A stretch of DNA of 64,000 nucleotides from Prauserella muralis (lineage in GTDB: Bacteria > Actinomycetota > Actinomycetes > Mycobacteriales > Pseudonocardiaceae), in the NCBI RefSeq assembly GCF_003202285.1, contig NZ_MASW01000006.1, positions 124,001 to 188,000 of the forward strand, given 5' to 3'. Below, in pieces: positions 1-8,772 of the stretch. The notes beneath the pieces are model-generated. The model had not been told where the DNA came from. It did no database searches and was given only the letters and a program-made list of their open reading frames with translations. Position numbers and translations under genes: made by a program. Positions within the stretch are counted from its first letter, which is position 1. Each line of letters starts with the position of its first letter.

Positions 1-27
1 ATCTACCGCTCGGCACGGGGCAGGCAG

Positions 28-840
28 GTGATCGAGTCCGCCTACCAGGAGGCGCTGCGCTCCTGGCCGGTTCCGGCCCGGCAGCACACCGTCACGACAG
101 CGCAGGGCGACACGTTCGTCATCGACTCCGGGGCCGAGGGCGCCCCGCCGGCCGTGCTGCTCCACGGCTCGGGGACCAACACCGCGATGTGGCGGGACGA
201 CGTCGCCACGTGGGCCGAGCACGTGCGGGTTCTTGCGGTCGACCTCATCGGCGAGCCGGGCCTGAGCGCGCCCGCGCGGCCGCCGCTGGGCTCGGCCGCC
301 TACGCCGCATGGCTGGACGAGGTGCTCGACGCGCGGGGCCTGGCGGAGGTGTCCCTGGTGGGCGCGTCACTGGGCGGCTGGCTCGCGCTGGACTACGCGA
401 CCCGCAGGCCACACCGCGTGCGGCGGCTGGTGTGCCTGTGCCCGGGTGGCATCGGCAGGCAGAAGGTCGGCTGGCTGCCCAGGGCGCTGCTGCTGCGCAG
501 GCTCGGCCGGTGGGGACAACGCAAGGCACTGGAATCGGTGGCCGGGCTCACCACGCCCGAGGCACGGCCCCTGCTGGACGCCATGGTGCCCGTCTTCCGG
601 GAGTTCCGGCCACGCACGCAGCGGCTGCCGGTCTTCACCGACGAGCAGCTGGCCACGCTCACCATGCCCACCCTGATCGTCGCCGGCGAGCGGGATGCCA
701 TGTTCGACAGCCAGGACACGGCCCGCCGCGCCCAGGCGTGTCTTCCGTCCGCCACGGTCCGCATCCTGCCGGGTGTCGGCCACTCCATCATCGGCCAGAC
801 GGAGACGATCCTGGCGTTTCTGCGCGACGAGGGCCGCTAG
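28..840 (+). CDS. alpha/beta-hydrolase fold protein
   Basis: A 270-aa predicted serine hydrolase of unknown substrate. An HGSGTN oxyanion-type strand lies near residue 46, the nucleophile elbow GASLGG has Ser114, an acidic residue sits in GERD (Asp223) and GVGH supplies His252, so the triad looks complete. GTG at 28 is the start used here, but the frame stays open to base 1, so the true start could be upstream of the window. It ends 4 bp before the convergent proA stop. No partner gene is visible, so the pathway cannot be assigned. Confidence 0.85.
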   Translation: MIESAYQEALRSWPVPARQHTVTTAQGDTFVIDSGAEGAPPAVLLHGSGTNTAMWRDDVATWAEHVRVLAVDLIGEPGLSAPARPPLGSAAYAAWLDEVLDARGLAEVSLVGASLGGWLALDYATRRPHRVRRLVCLCPGGIGRQKVGWLPRALLLRRLGRWGQRKALESVAGLTTPEARPLLDAMVPVFREFRPRTQRLPVFTDEQLATLTMPTLIVAGERDAMFDSQDTARRAQACLPSATVRILPGVGHSIIGQTETILAFLRDEGR

Positions 841-844
841 CGCC

Positions 845-2098
845 TCACGACCGGGCGGGCAGCACGGCGTACTGGCGCACGTACAGGTCGGTGTAGGTGA
901 CGGGGCCACGGGGGCCGGGCACCTTGTCCAGGTTGATGCCGGTCTCCGGCACGCCGAGCAGCTTGAAGCCGTCGAGCAGCCGCGTGGGCGCGTTCCAGAA
1001 CACGCCGGTGCCCTGGTAGCCGTCGAGGAACGCCTCCGCGGCGTCGGGATCCTCGGTGGCGATGCCTGCGGCGAGCCCGGAGGTGTGCTCGTTGGCGATG
1101 CCGACGGCCTCGGCGAGGCTGTCGACCTTCGCGACCGTGACGGTCGCCTCCTGGTCCGAGTCGAGCGCCCACTCGTAGCCGATGGGGTGCTCGTGCGGCG
1201 GCAGGGAGGCACGCACCCGGCGCTCGGCGAGCGCTTCGGACACCACCGGCCACAGCGCGTCGTGCACCGATGCGTGGATGAGCAGCAGGTTCAGCCGGTT
1301 GCACACGCCGAGCCGGTCGAGGCTTGCCACCACCAGGGAGCGCACCGTGTCCGCGTCGGCGGCGGAGTCCACGTACAGCACCCCGCCGCCGTCGGCGTGG
1401 GCCAGCGTGCGGACCCCGTGTGTGGCGGCCTCGGTGGCCAGCGCCCGCGTGCTGTCGCCGCTGCCGCGCAGGATCACCAGCGGCACCAGGGCGGGCAGGC
1501 GCACCAGCGCCGCCGCCGCCTCGCGCTCGACCCGCGGCACCAGCTGGATCACGTCGGCGTCGATGCCCGCGTCGGCCAGCGCCGGGCCGATCACCACCTC
1601 GAGCAGCCGTTGCGCCGAGCCGAGCGCGGCGGAGCCGGTGCGGAGCACGCCCGCGTTGCGCGACTTCACCAGCTGCGAGGCGACGTCGACCGTGACGTTG
1701 GGCCGTGCCTCGTAGTTGGCGCCGATCACGCCCACTGGCCTGCGCCGCTCCACCAGCCGCAGTCCACCGTCGAGTGTGGACACCGGGATGGACCGCTCGG
1801 GGTGCGGCGCACCGGCGAGCAGCCGCAGCTGGTCGGCCATACCGGTGAGCCGGTCGTCGGTGATGGTGAGCCGGTCCAGCAGTCCCGCGCTCATGCCCTC
1901 GGTGCGGGAGCGGGTGACATCGGCGGTGTTGGCCTCGAGCACCTCGGTGCGGTGTGCGAGCAGCCGTTCGGCCATGCCGGTGAGCGCCGCGTCGATCGCC
2001 GTGTCCGGGGCCGCGGCGAGCGACGGTGCCGCCGCCTTGGCCGCCCGCGCGCACTCCTCGACTGCCTTCGCCACCTCGACCGTCACCGCGTCCGTCAC
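845..2098 (-). CDS. proA: glutamate-5-semialdehyde dehydrogenase (gamma-glutamyl phosphate reductase)
   Basis: ProA reduces gamma-glutamyl phosphate to glutamate-5-semialdehyde with NADPH, the second step of proline synthesis, in the cytosol. The protein of about 417 aa shows the GVIGANYEARPNVT region (about residues 123-136) and the catalytic cysteine in GVCNRLN (Cys266) of the aldehyde dehydrogenase superfamily. I chose GTG at 2098 because family members start close to this helix; the frame stays open to 2176 but the extra residues do not resemble ProA. No proB is adjacent in the window. It is followed convergently by the hydrolase at 28-840. Confidence 0.93.
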   Translation of the reverse strand: MTDAVTVEVAKAVEECARAAKAAAPSLAAAPDTAIDAALTGMAERLLAHRTEVLEANTADVTRSRTEGMSAGLLDRLTITDDRLTGMADQLRLLAGAPHPERSIPVSTLDGGLRLVERRRPVGVIGANYEARPNVTVDVASQLVKSRNAGVLRTGSAALGSAQRLLEVVIGPALADAGIDADVIQLVPRVEREAAAALVRLPALVPLVILRGSGDSTRALATEAATHGVRTLAHADGGGVLYVDSAADADTVRSLVVASLDRLGVCNRLNLLLIHASVHDALWPVVSEALAERRVRASLPPHEHPIGYEWALDSDQEATVTVAKVDSLAEAVGIANEHTSGLAAGIATEDPDAAEAFLDGYQGTGVFWNAPTRLLDGFKLLGVPETGINLDKVPGPRGPVTYTDLYVRQYAVLPARS

Positions 2099-2231
2099 TG
2101 CACTGCCCTCTCCCGCCGGTGTCGCGACACGTGCACGACACCCAACACCGGTGTTCGAGGCACCAGTGTGCCGCACTCCGGTCGGCGGAGACCGCGCTGG
2201 TCGGCGTTCCCGGTGAGCGGGAACACCCGGA

Positions 2232-2954
2232 TCAGCGCACGGCGGGCTCGATCAGCAGCATGCCGCCCGCGGCCAGGCAGGTGACGGTCAGCACGGTGAG
2301 CACCAGCAGCCAGATGGCGGCCGGCACCCCCGTCAGCCGGGCCAGCTGGTCGGCGTCGGAGTCGCGAGCCGCGCCCCGGCGCCGTTTGGCCTGCAGCTCG
2401 AACACCGGCCGTACCGCACCGAACAGCAGGAACCACGCCATGAGGTAGACGAAGGCCGCCTGCAGCGCCGGTGGCGCGAGCAGTGCGACTCCGGCCAGGA
2501 CCGCCGCCGACACCACCACCGCGAAGATCCCGTACGCGTTGCGCACCATCACCAGCACGCCCAGCAGCAGCACGGCGGCGATGCCGAGCACCGCGGTCAG
2601 GTTCTCGGCGGAGACGAACCCCGCGAACGCCAGGCCCAGCACCGCGGGCGCCGGATAGCCCGCCAGCGTGGTGAGCACCATGCCGGGCCCGGTCGGCCTG
2701 CCCCGCGACACCGTGACCCCCGAGGTGTCCGAGTGCAGGCGGATGCCCTGCAGGCGCCTGCCCGCCAGCACCGCCACCAGAGCGTGGCCGGCTTCGTGGA
2801 CGATCGTCACCACGTTGCGCGCGAGCCGCCACGGTGCGCGGACGACCACGGCGAGCAACGCGACGATCCCGGCAACGAGCGCGATCGTTCCCGCGGTGGC
2901 GAGGCTCAGGTCGAACGCTCGCCAGATCTCACTGTCTGCCTGGGCTGGATGCAC
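2232..2954 (-). CDS. M50B-like membrane metalloprotease
   Basis: A 240-aa integral membrane protein with the zinc motif HEAGH (His53, Glu54, His57), followed by a GRRLQGI beta-hairpin and several hydrophobic segments. This matches the small peptidase M50B-like family of actinobacteria, related to site-2 intramembrane proteases. The second motif that supplies the third zinc ligand is not obvious, so proteolytic activity is inferred only. GTG at 2954 has a GAGGG element upstream. It sits between proA and the glycosylase gene on the same strand, about 110-130 bp from each. Substrate unknown. Confidence 0.75.
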   Translation of the reverse strand: MHPAQADSEIWRAFDLSLATAGTIALVAGIVALLAVVVRAPWRLARNVVTIVHEAGHALVAVLAGRRLQGIRLHSDTSGVTVSRGRPTGPGMVLTTLAGYPAPAVLGLAFAGFVSAENLTAVLGIAAVLLLGVLVMVRNAYGIFAVVVSAAVLAGVALLAPPALQAAFVYLMAWFLLFGAVRPVFELQAKRRRGAARDSDADQLARLTGVPAAIWLLVLTVLTVTCLAAGGMLLIEPAVR

Positions 2955-3067
2955 GCCCTCAGCTCACCACAACCGATGTCTGCCCACGGTGACCCCCTTT
3001 CCCCGCGTCCGGATCCGCGCCGCGCTATCGTCGGCGTTCCTGGCCTCGTCCCGTCCCGTCCGCGGCC

Positions 3068-4000
3068 TCACCCGCCTTCGCTCGGCCTGAGCCGTCCCCC
3101 AGCGCGCTCGCCCGTGCGCAGCTCACGCGAGGCCCGCAACAGGAAGGCGACCCAGCTCCGATACGGCTGCCAGCCCTGGGCGATGTGCTCGAGCTCGCCG
3201 GGGTCGCGGACGCCATAGCGGCACGCCATCTCGGTGTGCAGCCGGACCTCCTCCCTCGGGAACAGATCCGGGTGACCCGCCCCGCGCGCCACCACAAGCT
3301 CAGCCGAGAACGGCCCGATTCCGGGGAGTTGCCGGACATGCGCCAGCGCGTCCTCCCGCGTCATCGACCGGAGCAGCCCGGCGTCGAGCGCACCGTCGAG
3401 CGCTGCCCGCCCGATGGCTTCCAGCCGCCGCAGCTTGGCGTCGGACAGGCCGGTGGCGCGGTCGAGGTCCCGCAGCGCGCCCGGCGCGGGAAACGCAGGC
3501 AACACCACCCCGCTGACCTCGACCGGCACCCCGTATCGCTCGATGAGCCTGCCGGTCAGCCTCGCCGCCTGCGCGATGCGCAGCCGATGGCACACCACTG
3601 CCCAGCACGCCGCCTCGTACGGCGAGCCGAACAACACCGGGCGCAGCCCGGGATGCCGCCGCCACAGCCAGCCCACCACCGGGTCGGCCTCGGCCACCGC
3701 CGCGAACGCCACGCCGTCGAGGTCCAGTGACAACACGCGGCGGACCTGCGTCACCGCCGCGCGAGCCGGGCCGGGCGGTGCGGACACCTCCACACTCACC
3801 ACATCGGGCGCACGCTGCCGCACCAGCGCTCCCACGGACGCCCAGCTGCCGTCCACCGGGAATGCCAGGCGCAGCACCGGGGAGCCGTCGTGCGCCGCCG
3901 ACACCGAGCCGGACGTGAACCCGGCACACGCGGCGAGGTCGAACGCGCCCTGCACCTCGATGTCCTCCGTCACGCACCTGTTCGCGAACGATATGCCCAT
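3068..4000 (-). CDS. AlkA-like DNA-3-methyladenine glycosylase family protein
   Basis: A 310-aa protein of the helix-hairpin-helix DNA glycosylase superfamily, expected to excise damaged bases. The hairpin LPGIGPFSAELV lies at residues 225-236, followed by the family-typical GHPDLFP and, after a turn, a W-x-PYRSW motif. ATG at 4000 is preceded by GAAGGGAG at good spacing, although the frame stays open further upstream. The position normally held by the catalytic aspartate, just after LFP, reads R-E-E (249-251), so a glutamate appears to replace it. That makes activity uncertain: it could be a variant enzyme or a non-catalytic damage binder. Confidence 0.8.
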   Translation of the reverse strand: MGISFANRCVTEDIEVQGAFDLAACAGFTSGSVSAAHDGSPVLRLAFPVDGSWASVGALVRQRAPDVVSVEVSAPPGPARAAVTQVRRVLSLDLDGVAFAAVAEADPVVGWLWRRHPGLRPVLFGSPYEAACWAVVCHRLRIAQAARLTGRLIERYGVPVEVSGVVLPAFPAPGALRDLDRATGLSDAKLRRLEAIGRAALDGALDAGLLRSMTREDALAHVRQLPGIGPFSAELVVARGAGHPDLFPREEVRLHTEMACRYGVRDPGELEHIAQGWQPYRSWVAFLLRASRELRTGERAGGRLRPSEGG

Positions 4001-4558
4001 TGTGGACTCCCTTCTTCGCGCTCGAGACCTTGTCGTGCCGACGCTAGAACGACCTCGTCCCGGTGCGCGAGGGGTGAATTCGCGAGTGGATCCGCCCGCC
4101 CGTGAATCCGCCGAAATTGGTCGCGAACGGGCGTCTCGTGACGTCAGCAGCCCGGCGTGAACGGAAAATCCGGTTGCGCGGGCCGCTATCGTCGATGCCA
4201 TGGGATCTTTGTCCGGCTGCCGCGTGGCGTTCGCGCGGCTGCGGCCGCGGCGCGCCTGAGCGCAGCGACCGCGAACCTCAGCACAGTGAGCCATCTCCAC
4301 CCTGCGCTGCCCTGTGAACGGAGCACCTGACCCGCAGGCGACAGCCGCGGGGGTTGGAACAGTCTCGGCACGCGCCTGATCGTGGCCGGTCTCCGCAACC
4401 GGCCACACGGGCGCGCCGCCCTCGTGCGCTGACCTCCACCCACGCCCGTCGTCAGGGCGTCGGGTGGACGGTTTCCGGCCTTGAGTCCGGTCGCTGCGTC
4501 ATGACCGTCCCCGCGCGCCGCCGTGCGCGCTCCATCTCGTTCATGACGGAGCACCACC
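4001..4558. other. divergent intergenic region, no convincing gene
   Basis: This 558-bp gap separates the divergent glycosylase and Erm-like genes. I see no coding sequence with a ribosome binding site that resembles a real protein. It contains one clear inverted repeat at 4382-4406, annotated separately, and presumably the promoters of both genes. Confidence 0.6.
4382..4406 (+). promoter_or_regulatory. stem-loop in the leader of the Erm-like gene
   Basis: A perfect 9-bp inverted repeat, GTGGCCGGT / ACCGGCCAC, with a 7-nt loop lies about 150 bp upstream of the Erm-like start. Inducible erm genes are often controlled by leader hairpins and attenuation, so a regulatory role is plausible. No T-run follows, and no leader peptide is clear. 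Confidence 0.35.
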
Positions 4559-5374
4559 ATGTCCGGATCCCGGCCATCTCGTCCTGCCCGCGCACCGCGG
4601 GCCAACCCATCGGGCGTGCATTTCCTCGTCTCACGCCCGGTCGTGCGGCAGCTGATCCGTTCCTGCGCTCCCGGACCCGGCGACCTCGTCGTCGAACTGG
4701 GCGCCGGCGCAGGCGCCATCACCGTCCCACTTGCGGCGACAGGCGCCCGGGTGATCGCCGTCGAGCGCGATCCCGCGTTCACGGGGCGGCTGCGCACGCG
4801 TCTTGCCGACGCTGGCAACGTGCGCGTCGTGGACGGCGACGCCCGCACGATCGCACTGCCGCGCAAGCCTTTCCTGGTCGTGGCGAGCATCCCCTACTCG
4901 ATCTCCACCGTGCTGCTGCGCCGCCTGCTCGACCCGCGCGCCACGGCGCTGCGACGTGCCGCACTGGTGGTCGAATGGGGCTTCGCCAGGCGGCTGACGG
5001 CCGCGGTTCCGCGGTCAGCCGAACTCGCGTGGTGGGCAGCCCGCTTCGACCTGCGGCTCGTGCGCAGGGTGGCTGCGCGGTGCTTCCAGCCGGCGCCCAC
5101 TGTGGACTCGGCACACCTGCTCATCGAACGCAGGCCCGGCCTCGGCGGCCAGGCGGGGCAGCTGCTGCGCGCGCTGCTCGACGCCGCCTACGGGGACCCG
5201 CACCGGCCGGTGCTGCGCGTCGTCGCCCGCGTCACCGGCTACCGGCCACGCCGGCCACTGGCCCGGTGCGGCATCGACCCGGTGGCCCTGGCAGGCACCG
5301 TCACCGCGCGGCAATGGGCCGCGTTGGCGGTGGAACTCACACGATCGGGAAACTCTCAGCCAGACGCGGGGTGA
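4559..5374 (+). CDS. Erm-like 23S rRNA adenine-N6 methyltransferase
   Basis: A 271-aa Rossmann methyltransferase of the KsgA/Erm family, which methylates an adenine of rRNA with SAM; Erm members modify A2058 of 23S rRNA and give macrolide-lincosamide-streptogramin resistance. Motif I is ELGAGAG (46-52), the acidic residue after beta-2 is in AVERD (69-71) and motif IV is SIPYS (110-114). The usual catalytic Asn of N-I-P-Y is Ser here; other actinobacterial Erm proteins also vary at this position. FQPAPTVDSA in the C-terminal half is a typical family block. ATG at 4559 follows ACGGAG. The protein is closer in layout to Erm than to KsgA, but its resistance function is untested. Confidence 0.82.
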   Translation: MSGSRPSRPARAPRANPSGVHFLVSRPVVRQLIRSCAPGPGDLVVELGAGAGAITVPLAATGARVIAVERDPAFTGRLRTRLADAGNVRVVDGDARTIALPRKPFLVVASIPYSISTVLLRRLLDPRATALRRAALVVEWGFARRLTAAVPRSAELAWWAARFDLRLVRRVAARCFQPAPTVDSAHLLIERRPGLGGQAGQLLRALLDAAYGDPHRPVLRVVARVTGYRPRRPLARCGIDPVALAGTVTARQWAALAVELTRSGNSQPDAG

Positions 5375-5414
5375 TCCTCAGGCTGCTCTCACCCCAGCGC
5401 GTGAGGCTGGGCCC

Positions 5415-6377
5415 ATGGATGAGAACCCGCACACACCCGAGCAGCCGCATTCACCGACGGACCGGCAGCAGGACCATCCGCTGTTCGCGAAGCCACCTGT
5501 CCCGCCACCGCCCGCGGGTCCGGACCACCACCAGCCCGCGGGCGGCAAGCGGGCCAGATCGCGCGTGGGCGTGCTCGCCGCCGGTGCGGCGGTGGTCGCC
5601 GCGCTCGTCGGCGGCGCGGGCGGGGCCGCCATCGTCACCGCCGCCGACGGCGGATCGTCCGGGTCGGCCGCGAGTGCGCTCGGCTCGGCGACGGGGCAGA
5701 CGGTGGCCAACACCGGCTCCGACGTCAGCGCGGTCGCGCGGAAGGTGCTGCCCAGCGTGGTGCAGGTCGACGTCACCACGGCCGACGGCGAGGCCATCGG
5801 CTCGGGCGTGATCCTGTCGGAGGACGGCAAGATCCTCACCAACGCGCATGTCGTCGACGGTGCGGTCGGTGACGTCGAGGTCACCTTGTCCGACGGCACC
5901 ACCTACCGGGCCAGCGTGCTCGGCGCGGACACCACCGCGGACATCGCCGTACTGCAGGCACACGGCGCGAGCGGGCTGACCCCGGCGACTCTCGGCGACT
6001 CCGCGTCGGTGCAGGTCGGCCAGGAGGTGGTGGCCATCGGTTCGCCCGCGGGCCTGCAAAACACGGTGACGTCCGGCATCGTCAGCGCCGTCGACCGCCA
6101 CCTGTCCGAGCTGAACCGCCGGCAGGAGCAGCCGTCGCCGTTCGGCGGGCGGCAGGCGTTCGACCAGGCGGCCGGCACACCCAGCTACACGGCGATCCAG
6201 ACGGACGCCTCCATCAACCACGGCAACTCCGGCGGCCCGCTCGTGAACACCTCCGGCGAGGTGATCGGCATCAACTCCGCCATGTACTCGCCGTCCTCCG
6301 GCAGCATCGGCATCGGATTCGCGATCCCCATCGACGACGCGAAAGCCATCGTGGACAACATCGAGAACGGTACGTGA
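5415..6377 (+). CDS. membrane-anchored trypsin-like (HtrA-type) serine protease without PDZ domain
   Basis: A 320-aa S1C-type protease. A proline-rich cytosolic N-terminus (about 1-45) is followed by one hydrophobic segment (about 50-77) and an extracytoplasmic protease domain. The triad is visible as His in TNAHVVD, Asp in TTADIAVL and Ser in GNSGGPL. HtrA/DegP relatives continue into a PDZ domain, but this protein stops right after the protease fold, at VDNIENGT. The next gene starts 37 bp later, so no displaced PDZ is encoded in another frame. Likely role: envelope protein quality control or signalling. Confidence 0.85.
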   Translation: MDENPHTPEQPHSPTDRQQDHPLFAKPPVPPPPAGPDHHQPAGGKRARSRVGVLAAGAAVVAALVGGAGGAAIVTAADGGSSGSAASALGSATGQTVANTGSDVSAVARKVLPSVVQVDVTTADGEAIGSGVILSEDGKILTNAHVVDGAVGDVEVTLSDGTTYRASVLGADTTADIAVLQAHGASGLTPATLGDSASVQVGQEVVAIGSPAGLQNTVTSGIVSAVDRHLSELNRRQEQPSPFGGRQAFDQAAGTPSYTAIQTDASINHGNSGGPLVNTSGEVIGINSAMYSPSSGSIGIGFAIPIDDAKAIVDNIENGT

Positions 6378-6414
6378 CAGGCATCTCCGTTGCGGTCACG
6401 TTAGGGTTTGCCGG

Positions 6415-7020
6415 GTGACCGACCGTCTTGTCTGGATCGACTGTGAAATGACGGGGCTGGACCTCGCGAAGGACGCCCTCATCGAGATCGCCGTGCTCGT
6501 CACCGATGCGGAGCTGCGGGTCCTCGGTGAGGGCCTCGACCTCGTCATCCACGCCAGCGACGAGGCGCTGGCGAACATGCCCGACATCGTGCGCGAGATG
6601 CATGCCAAGTCCGGGCTCACCGACGAGGTGCGGGCCTCCACGGTGACGCTGGAGGAGGCCGAGCAGCAGGTGCTGGACTACGTCCGGGAGCATGTGCCGG
6701 ATCCGCAGACCGCGCCGCTGGCCGGCAACTCGATCGGCACCGACCGCGGCTTCATCGCCAGGGACATGCCTTCGCTCGACGCGTACCTGCACTACCGGAT
6801 GGTCGACGTGTCGTCGATCAAGGAGCTCGTCCGGCGCTGGTATCCGCGCATCTACTACGCGAAGCCGGAGAAGGGCCTCGCTCACCGCGCGCTCGCCGAC
6901 ATCAGGGAGTCGATCGGCGAGCTGGAGTACTACCGGCGCACCGCCTTCGTCCCCCAGCCAGGGCCCACGACCGAACAGGCCAGGGCGGCGGCCGACGAGG
7001 TGCTCCGGGGGCCCGAATGA
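6415..7020 (+). CDS. orn: oligoribonuclease
   Basis: A 201-aa DEDDh 3'-5' exonuclease that degrades 2-5 nt RNA fragments, and pGpG from c-di-GMP turnover, to mononucleotides. The motifs are [10 protein letters not shown] near the N-terminus (Asp and Glu), [11 protein letters not shown] in the middle, and a C-terminal H-x4-D ([10 protein letters not shown]). Length matches the family. The start is GTG at 6415. It lies 37 bp after the protease gene and just upstream of tRNA-His, an arrangement seen in other actinobacteria. Confidence 0.95.
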   Translation: MTDRLVWIDCEMTGLDLAKDALIEIAVLVTDAELRVLGEGLDLVIHASDEALANMPDIVREMHAKSGLTDEVRASTVTLEEAEQQVLDYVREHVPDPQTAPLAGNSIGTDRGFIARDMPSLDAYLHYRMVDVSSIKELVRRWYPRIYYAKPEKGLAHRALADIRESIGELEYYRRTAFVPQPGPTTEQARAAADEVLRGPE

Positions 7021-7053
7021 GGAACCCGGTTCAGTGCCGCGGAGGCGGCACGC

Positions 7054-7059
7054 TATGAT
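7054..7059 (+). promoter_or_regulatory. probable -10 box of tRNA-His
   Basis: TATGAT lies about 36 bp before the mature tRNA-His 5' end, in the gap after orn. The -35 region around 7030 (TTCAGT) is a weak match at 18-bp spacing. Confidence 0.4.
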
Positions 7060-7094
7060 GATCCAGCCGAGGGGCTCGGTGAAGTACCTCGCAT

Positions 7095-7171
7095 GGTGGG
7101 TATAGCTCAGTCGGTAGAGCACCTGGTTGTGGTCCAGGGGGTCGCGGGTTCAAGTCCCGTTACTCACCCCA
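7095..7171 (+). tRNA. tRNA-His (anticodon GTG)
   Basis: Cloverleaf: acceptor GTGGGTA (7096-7102) pairs with TACTCAC (7161-7167). The anticodon stem CCTGG/CCAGG encloses the loop TTGTGGT, with anticodon GTG at 7129-7131. The extra G at 7095 faces C73 at 7168, the tRNA-His identity pair. CCA is encoded (7169-7171). Confidence 0.97.
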
Positions 7172-7175
7172 GCGC

Positions 7176-7208
7176 AGTCCCGCAGGTCACAGGCCTGCGG
7201 GACTTTTT
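7176..7208 (+). terminator. rho-independent terminator of tRNA-His
   Basis: A perfect 11-bp inverted repeat (AGTCCCGCAGG 7176-7186, CCTGCGGGACT 7194-7204) with a 7-nt loop is followed by a T-run. The hairpin could also mark the end of the convergent L,D-transpeptidase transcript. Confidence 0.93.
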
Positions 7209-7229
7209 CTTTCCGGGGGTCGTCCAGCC

Positions 7230-8432
7230 CTACCCGGCAAGCCACTCCCGCCACGGCAGCTGCCACACGCTCCAGCCGTCCGTCGGCTCCAGGATCTGCT
7301 CGCCGGCGTTGCGGACGGTCACCAGGTCGCCCGGCTGCGATCTGGACATGAGCCACGCCGCGTCCTCGGGCGAGAGGTTGAGGCAGCCGTGGCTGGTGTT
7401 GGTGTTGCCCTGGTAGCCGACCGACCACGGTGCCGAGTGGTAGAAGATGCCGCTGTAGGACAGCCGGACGGCGGTCTCCACCCACAGCCGGTAACCGGCG
7501 CTGCTGTCCACCGGGACGCCGTAGGTGCTGGAGTCCATGGTGTAGCCGGTGTGCTCGCTCATCACCGTGTAGGTGCCGTTGGGCGTCGAACTCGACGGCT
7601 TGCCCATCGAGATCGGCAGCCGCCGGACCATGCGGTCGTTGACGAAGACCCGCATGTGGTGGGTCGCGCCGTCGGCGATGGCGACGATCTTGTCCCCGAC
7701 CTTCAGCTTCGCGTGCCGGTCCTCGCTGCCGTACAGGCCGCCGCCGAGATGCCGCCCGTAGACGGCGGCGTTGACGCGGATCGTCGTGCCCGGCCGCCAG
7801 TACTCCTTGGGCCGCCAGGTGACCTGGCTGTCGGTGAACCAGCGGAAGGCGCCCTCGGTGTCCGGCTCGGCGGTGATGCGCAGCGCCCGCTCGGCGGCCT
7901 TCCGGTCGACGATGTCGCTGGTGAACGTGAAGATGAGGGGCATGCCGACGCCGACGGTCTGGCCGTCGGCGACGTTCATCGACACCGCGACCTGGGCAGC
8001 GGGGGTCGCGGTGGTGATCGTCGACGTGGCGGTGGCCGGTTTGCCGTCCTCGCCCTTCGCCGTGACGGCGAGCTGGTACGTCTTGCCGTAGCCGAGCGGC
8101 TCCGCCGACCGCCAGCCCGACCCGTCCGGCGCGATCCGGCCGCGCACCACGGTGCCGTGCGTGCCGACCAGCGACGCTTCGGTGATGGTGCCGTTGGTCA
8201 CGGTGGCCGTGATCGGCTTGCCGGGCTCGAAGTCGTGGGCCCGCTTCGGCACCGAGAGACTCAGGACGGCGGGCTCCGGCTCGACTGTGGTTACCGTCTG
8301 TGACCGATCGTTCCGGGGTGACGGTGTCTCGCTCGCCGCCGATGTGCACCCCGCGAGGACCGCGCTTCCGACCAGCACCATTGCCACCAGCCGGACCCCC
8401 AAGCCTGACCCGCGCCCACCCCGACCGACCAT
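7230..8432 (-). CDS. L,D-transpeptidase lipoprotein (Ig-like domains plus YkuD)
   Basis: A 400-aa secreted lipoprotein that forms 3-3 cross-links in peptidoglycan. The N-terminus has a basic stretch, a hydrophobic core and the lipobox VLAGC. Two Ig-like regions (about residues 60-250) precede the YkuD domain, whose active site S-H-G-C-L-N (His348, Cys350) is intact. This is the layout of the mycobacterial LdtMt2 group, the non-classical transpeptidases relevant to carbapenems and beta-lactam tolerance. ATG at 8432 starts just before the signal peptide; an ATG at 8477 is also in frame. It is convergent with tRNA-His. Confidence 0.92.
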   Translation of the reverse strand: MVGRGGRGSGLGVRLVAMVLVGSAVLAGCTSAASETPSPRNDRSQTVTTVEPEPAVLSLSVPKRAHDFEPGKPITATVTNGTITEASLVGTHGTVVRGRIAPDGSGWRSAEPLGYGKTYQLAVTAKGEDGKPATATSTITTATPAAQVAVSMNVADGQTVGVGMPLIFTFTSDIVDRKAAERALRITAEPDTEGAFRWFTDSQVTWRPKEYWRPGTTIRVNAAVYGRHLGGGLYGSEDRHAKLKVGDKIVAIADGATHHMRVFVNDRMVRRLPISMGKPSSSTPNGTYTVMSEHTGYTMDSSTYGVPVDSSAGYRLWVETAVRLSYSGIFYHSAPWSVGYQGNTNTSHGCLNLSPEDAAWLMSRSQPGDLVTVRNAGEQILEPTDGWSVWQLPWREWLAG

Positions 8433-8628
8433 CGGCACACATCCATTTCCTGTTGACCATGCCCCAGTTGCGAGCACAGTGTGCCCGATCCCTCACCCGG
8501 AGGTGGCAGATATGGTCAAGTTGTGCCCTCAGCGTGTTCGGGGGGTGCTGCGAAGGCGGCCGGAGGGACCGTGCTAATCTTTTTCTCGTCGCTGAGGGGG
8601 ACCACGACGCAGGTTCCGAGCGCGACGC

Positions 8629-8708
<80 letters not shown>

Positions 8709-8741
8709 CCCAGGTCAGAGCACCCTTCGCGGGTGATCGCC

Positions 8742-8772
8742 AAGATCAACCCACAGGTTTCCCACAGGAAAC
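8742..8772 (+). promoter_or_regulatory. left arm-type integrase/Xis binding repeat
   Basis: A 31-bp sequence starting AAGATCAACC and carrying two CCCACAGG copies 11 bp apart, just before the int stop codon. A close copy with one gap lies at 21434-21463, near attR, in the same orientation. Paired repeats inside both ends suit arm-type recombinase sites. Confidence 0.5.

Noticed and set aside
4501-4560. An Erm leader peptide starting at 4501
   Set aside because: Its frame runs on past the Erm start with no stop, so it does not look like a short leader.
8742-8772. DnaA boxes at the AICE ends
   Set aside because: TTACCCACA-like parts only loosely match the TTGTCCACA box. Paired placement near both att sites fits recombinase sites better.
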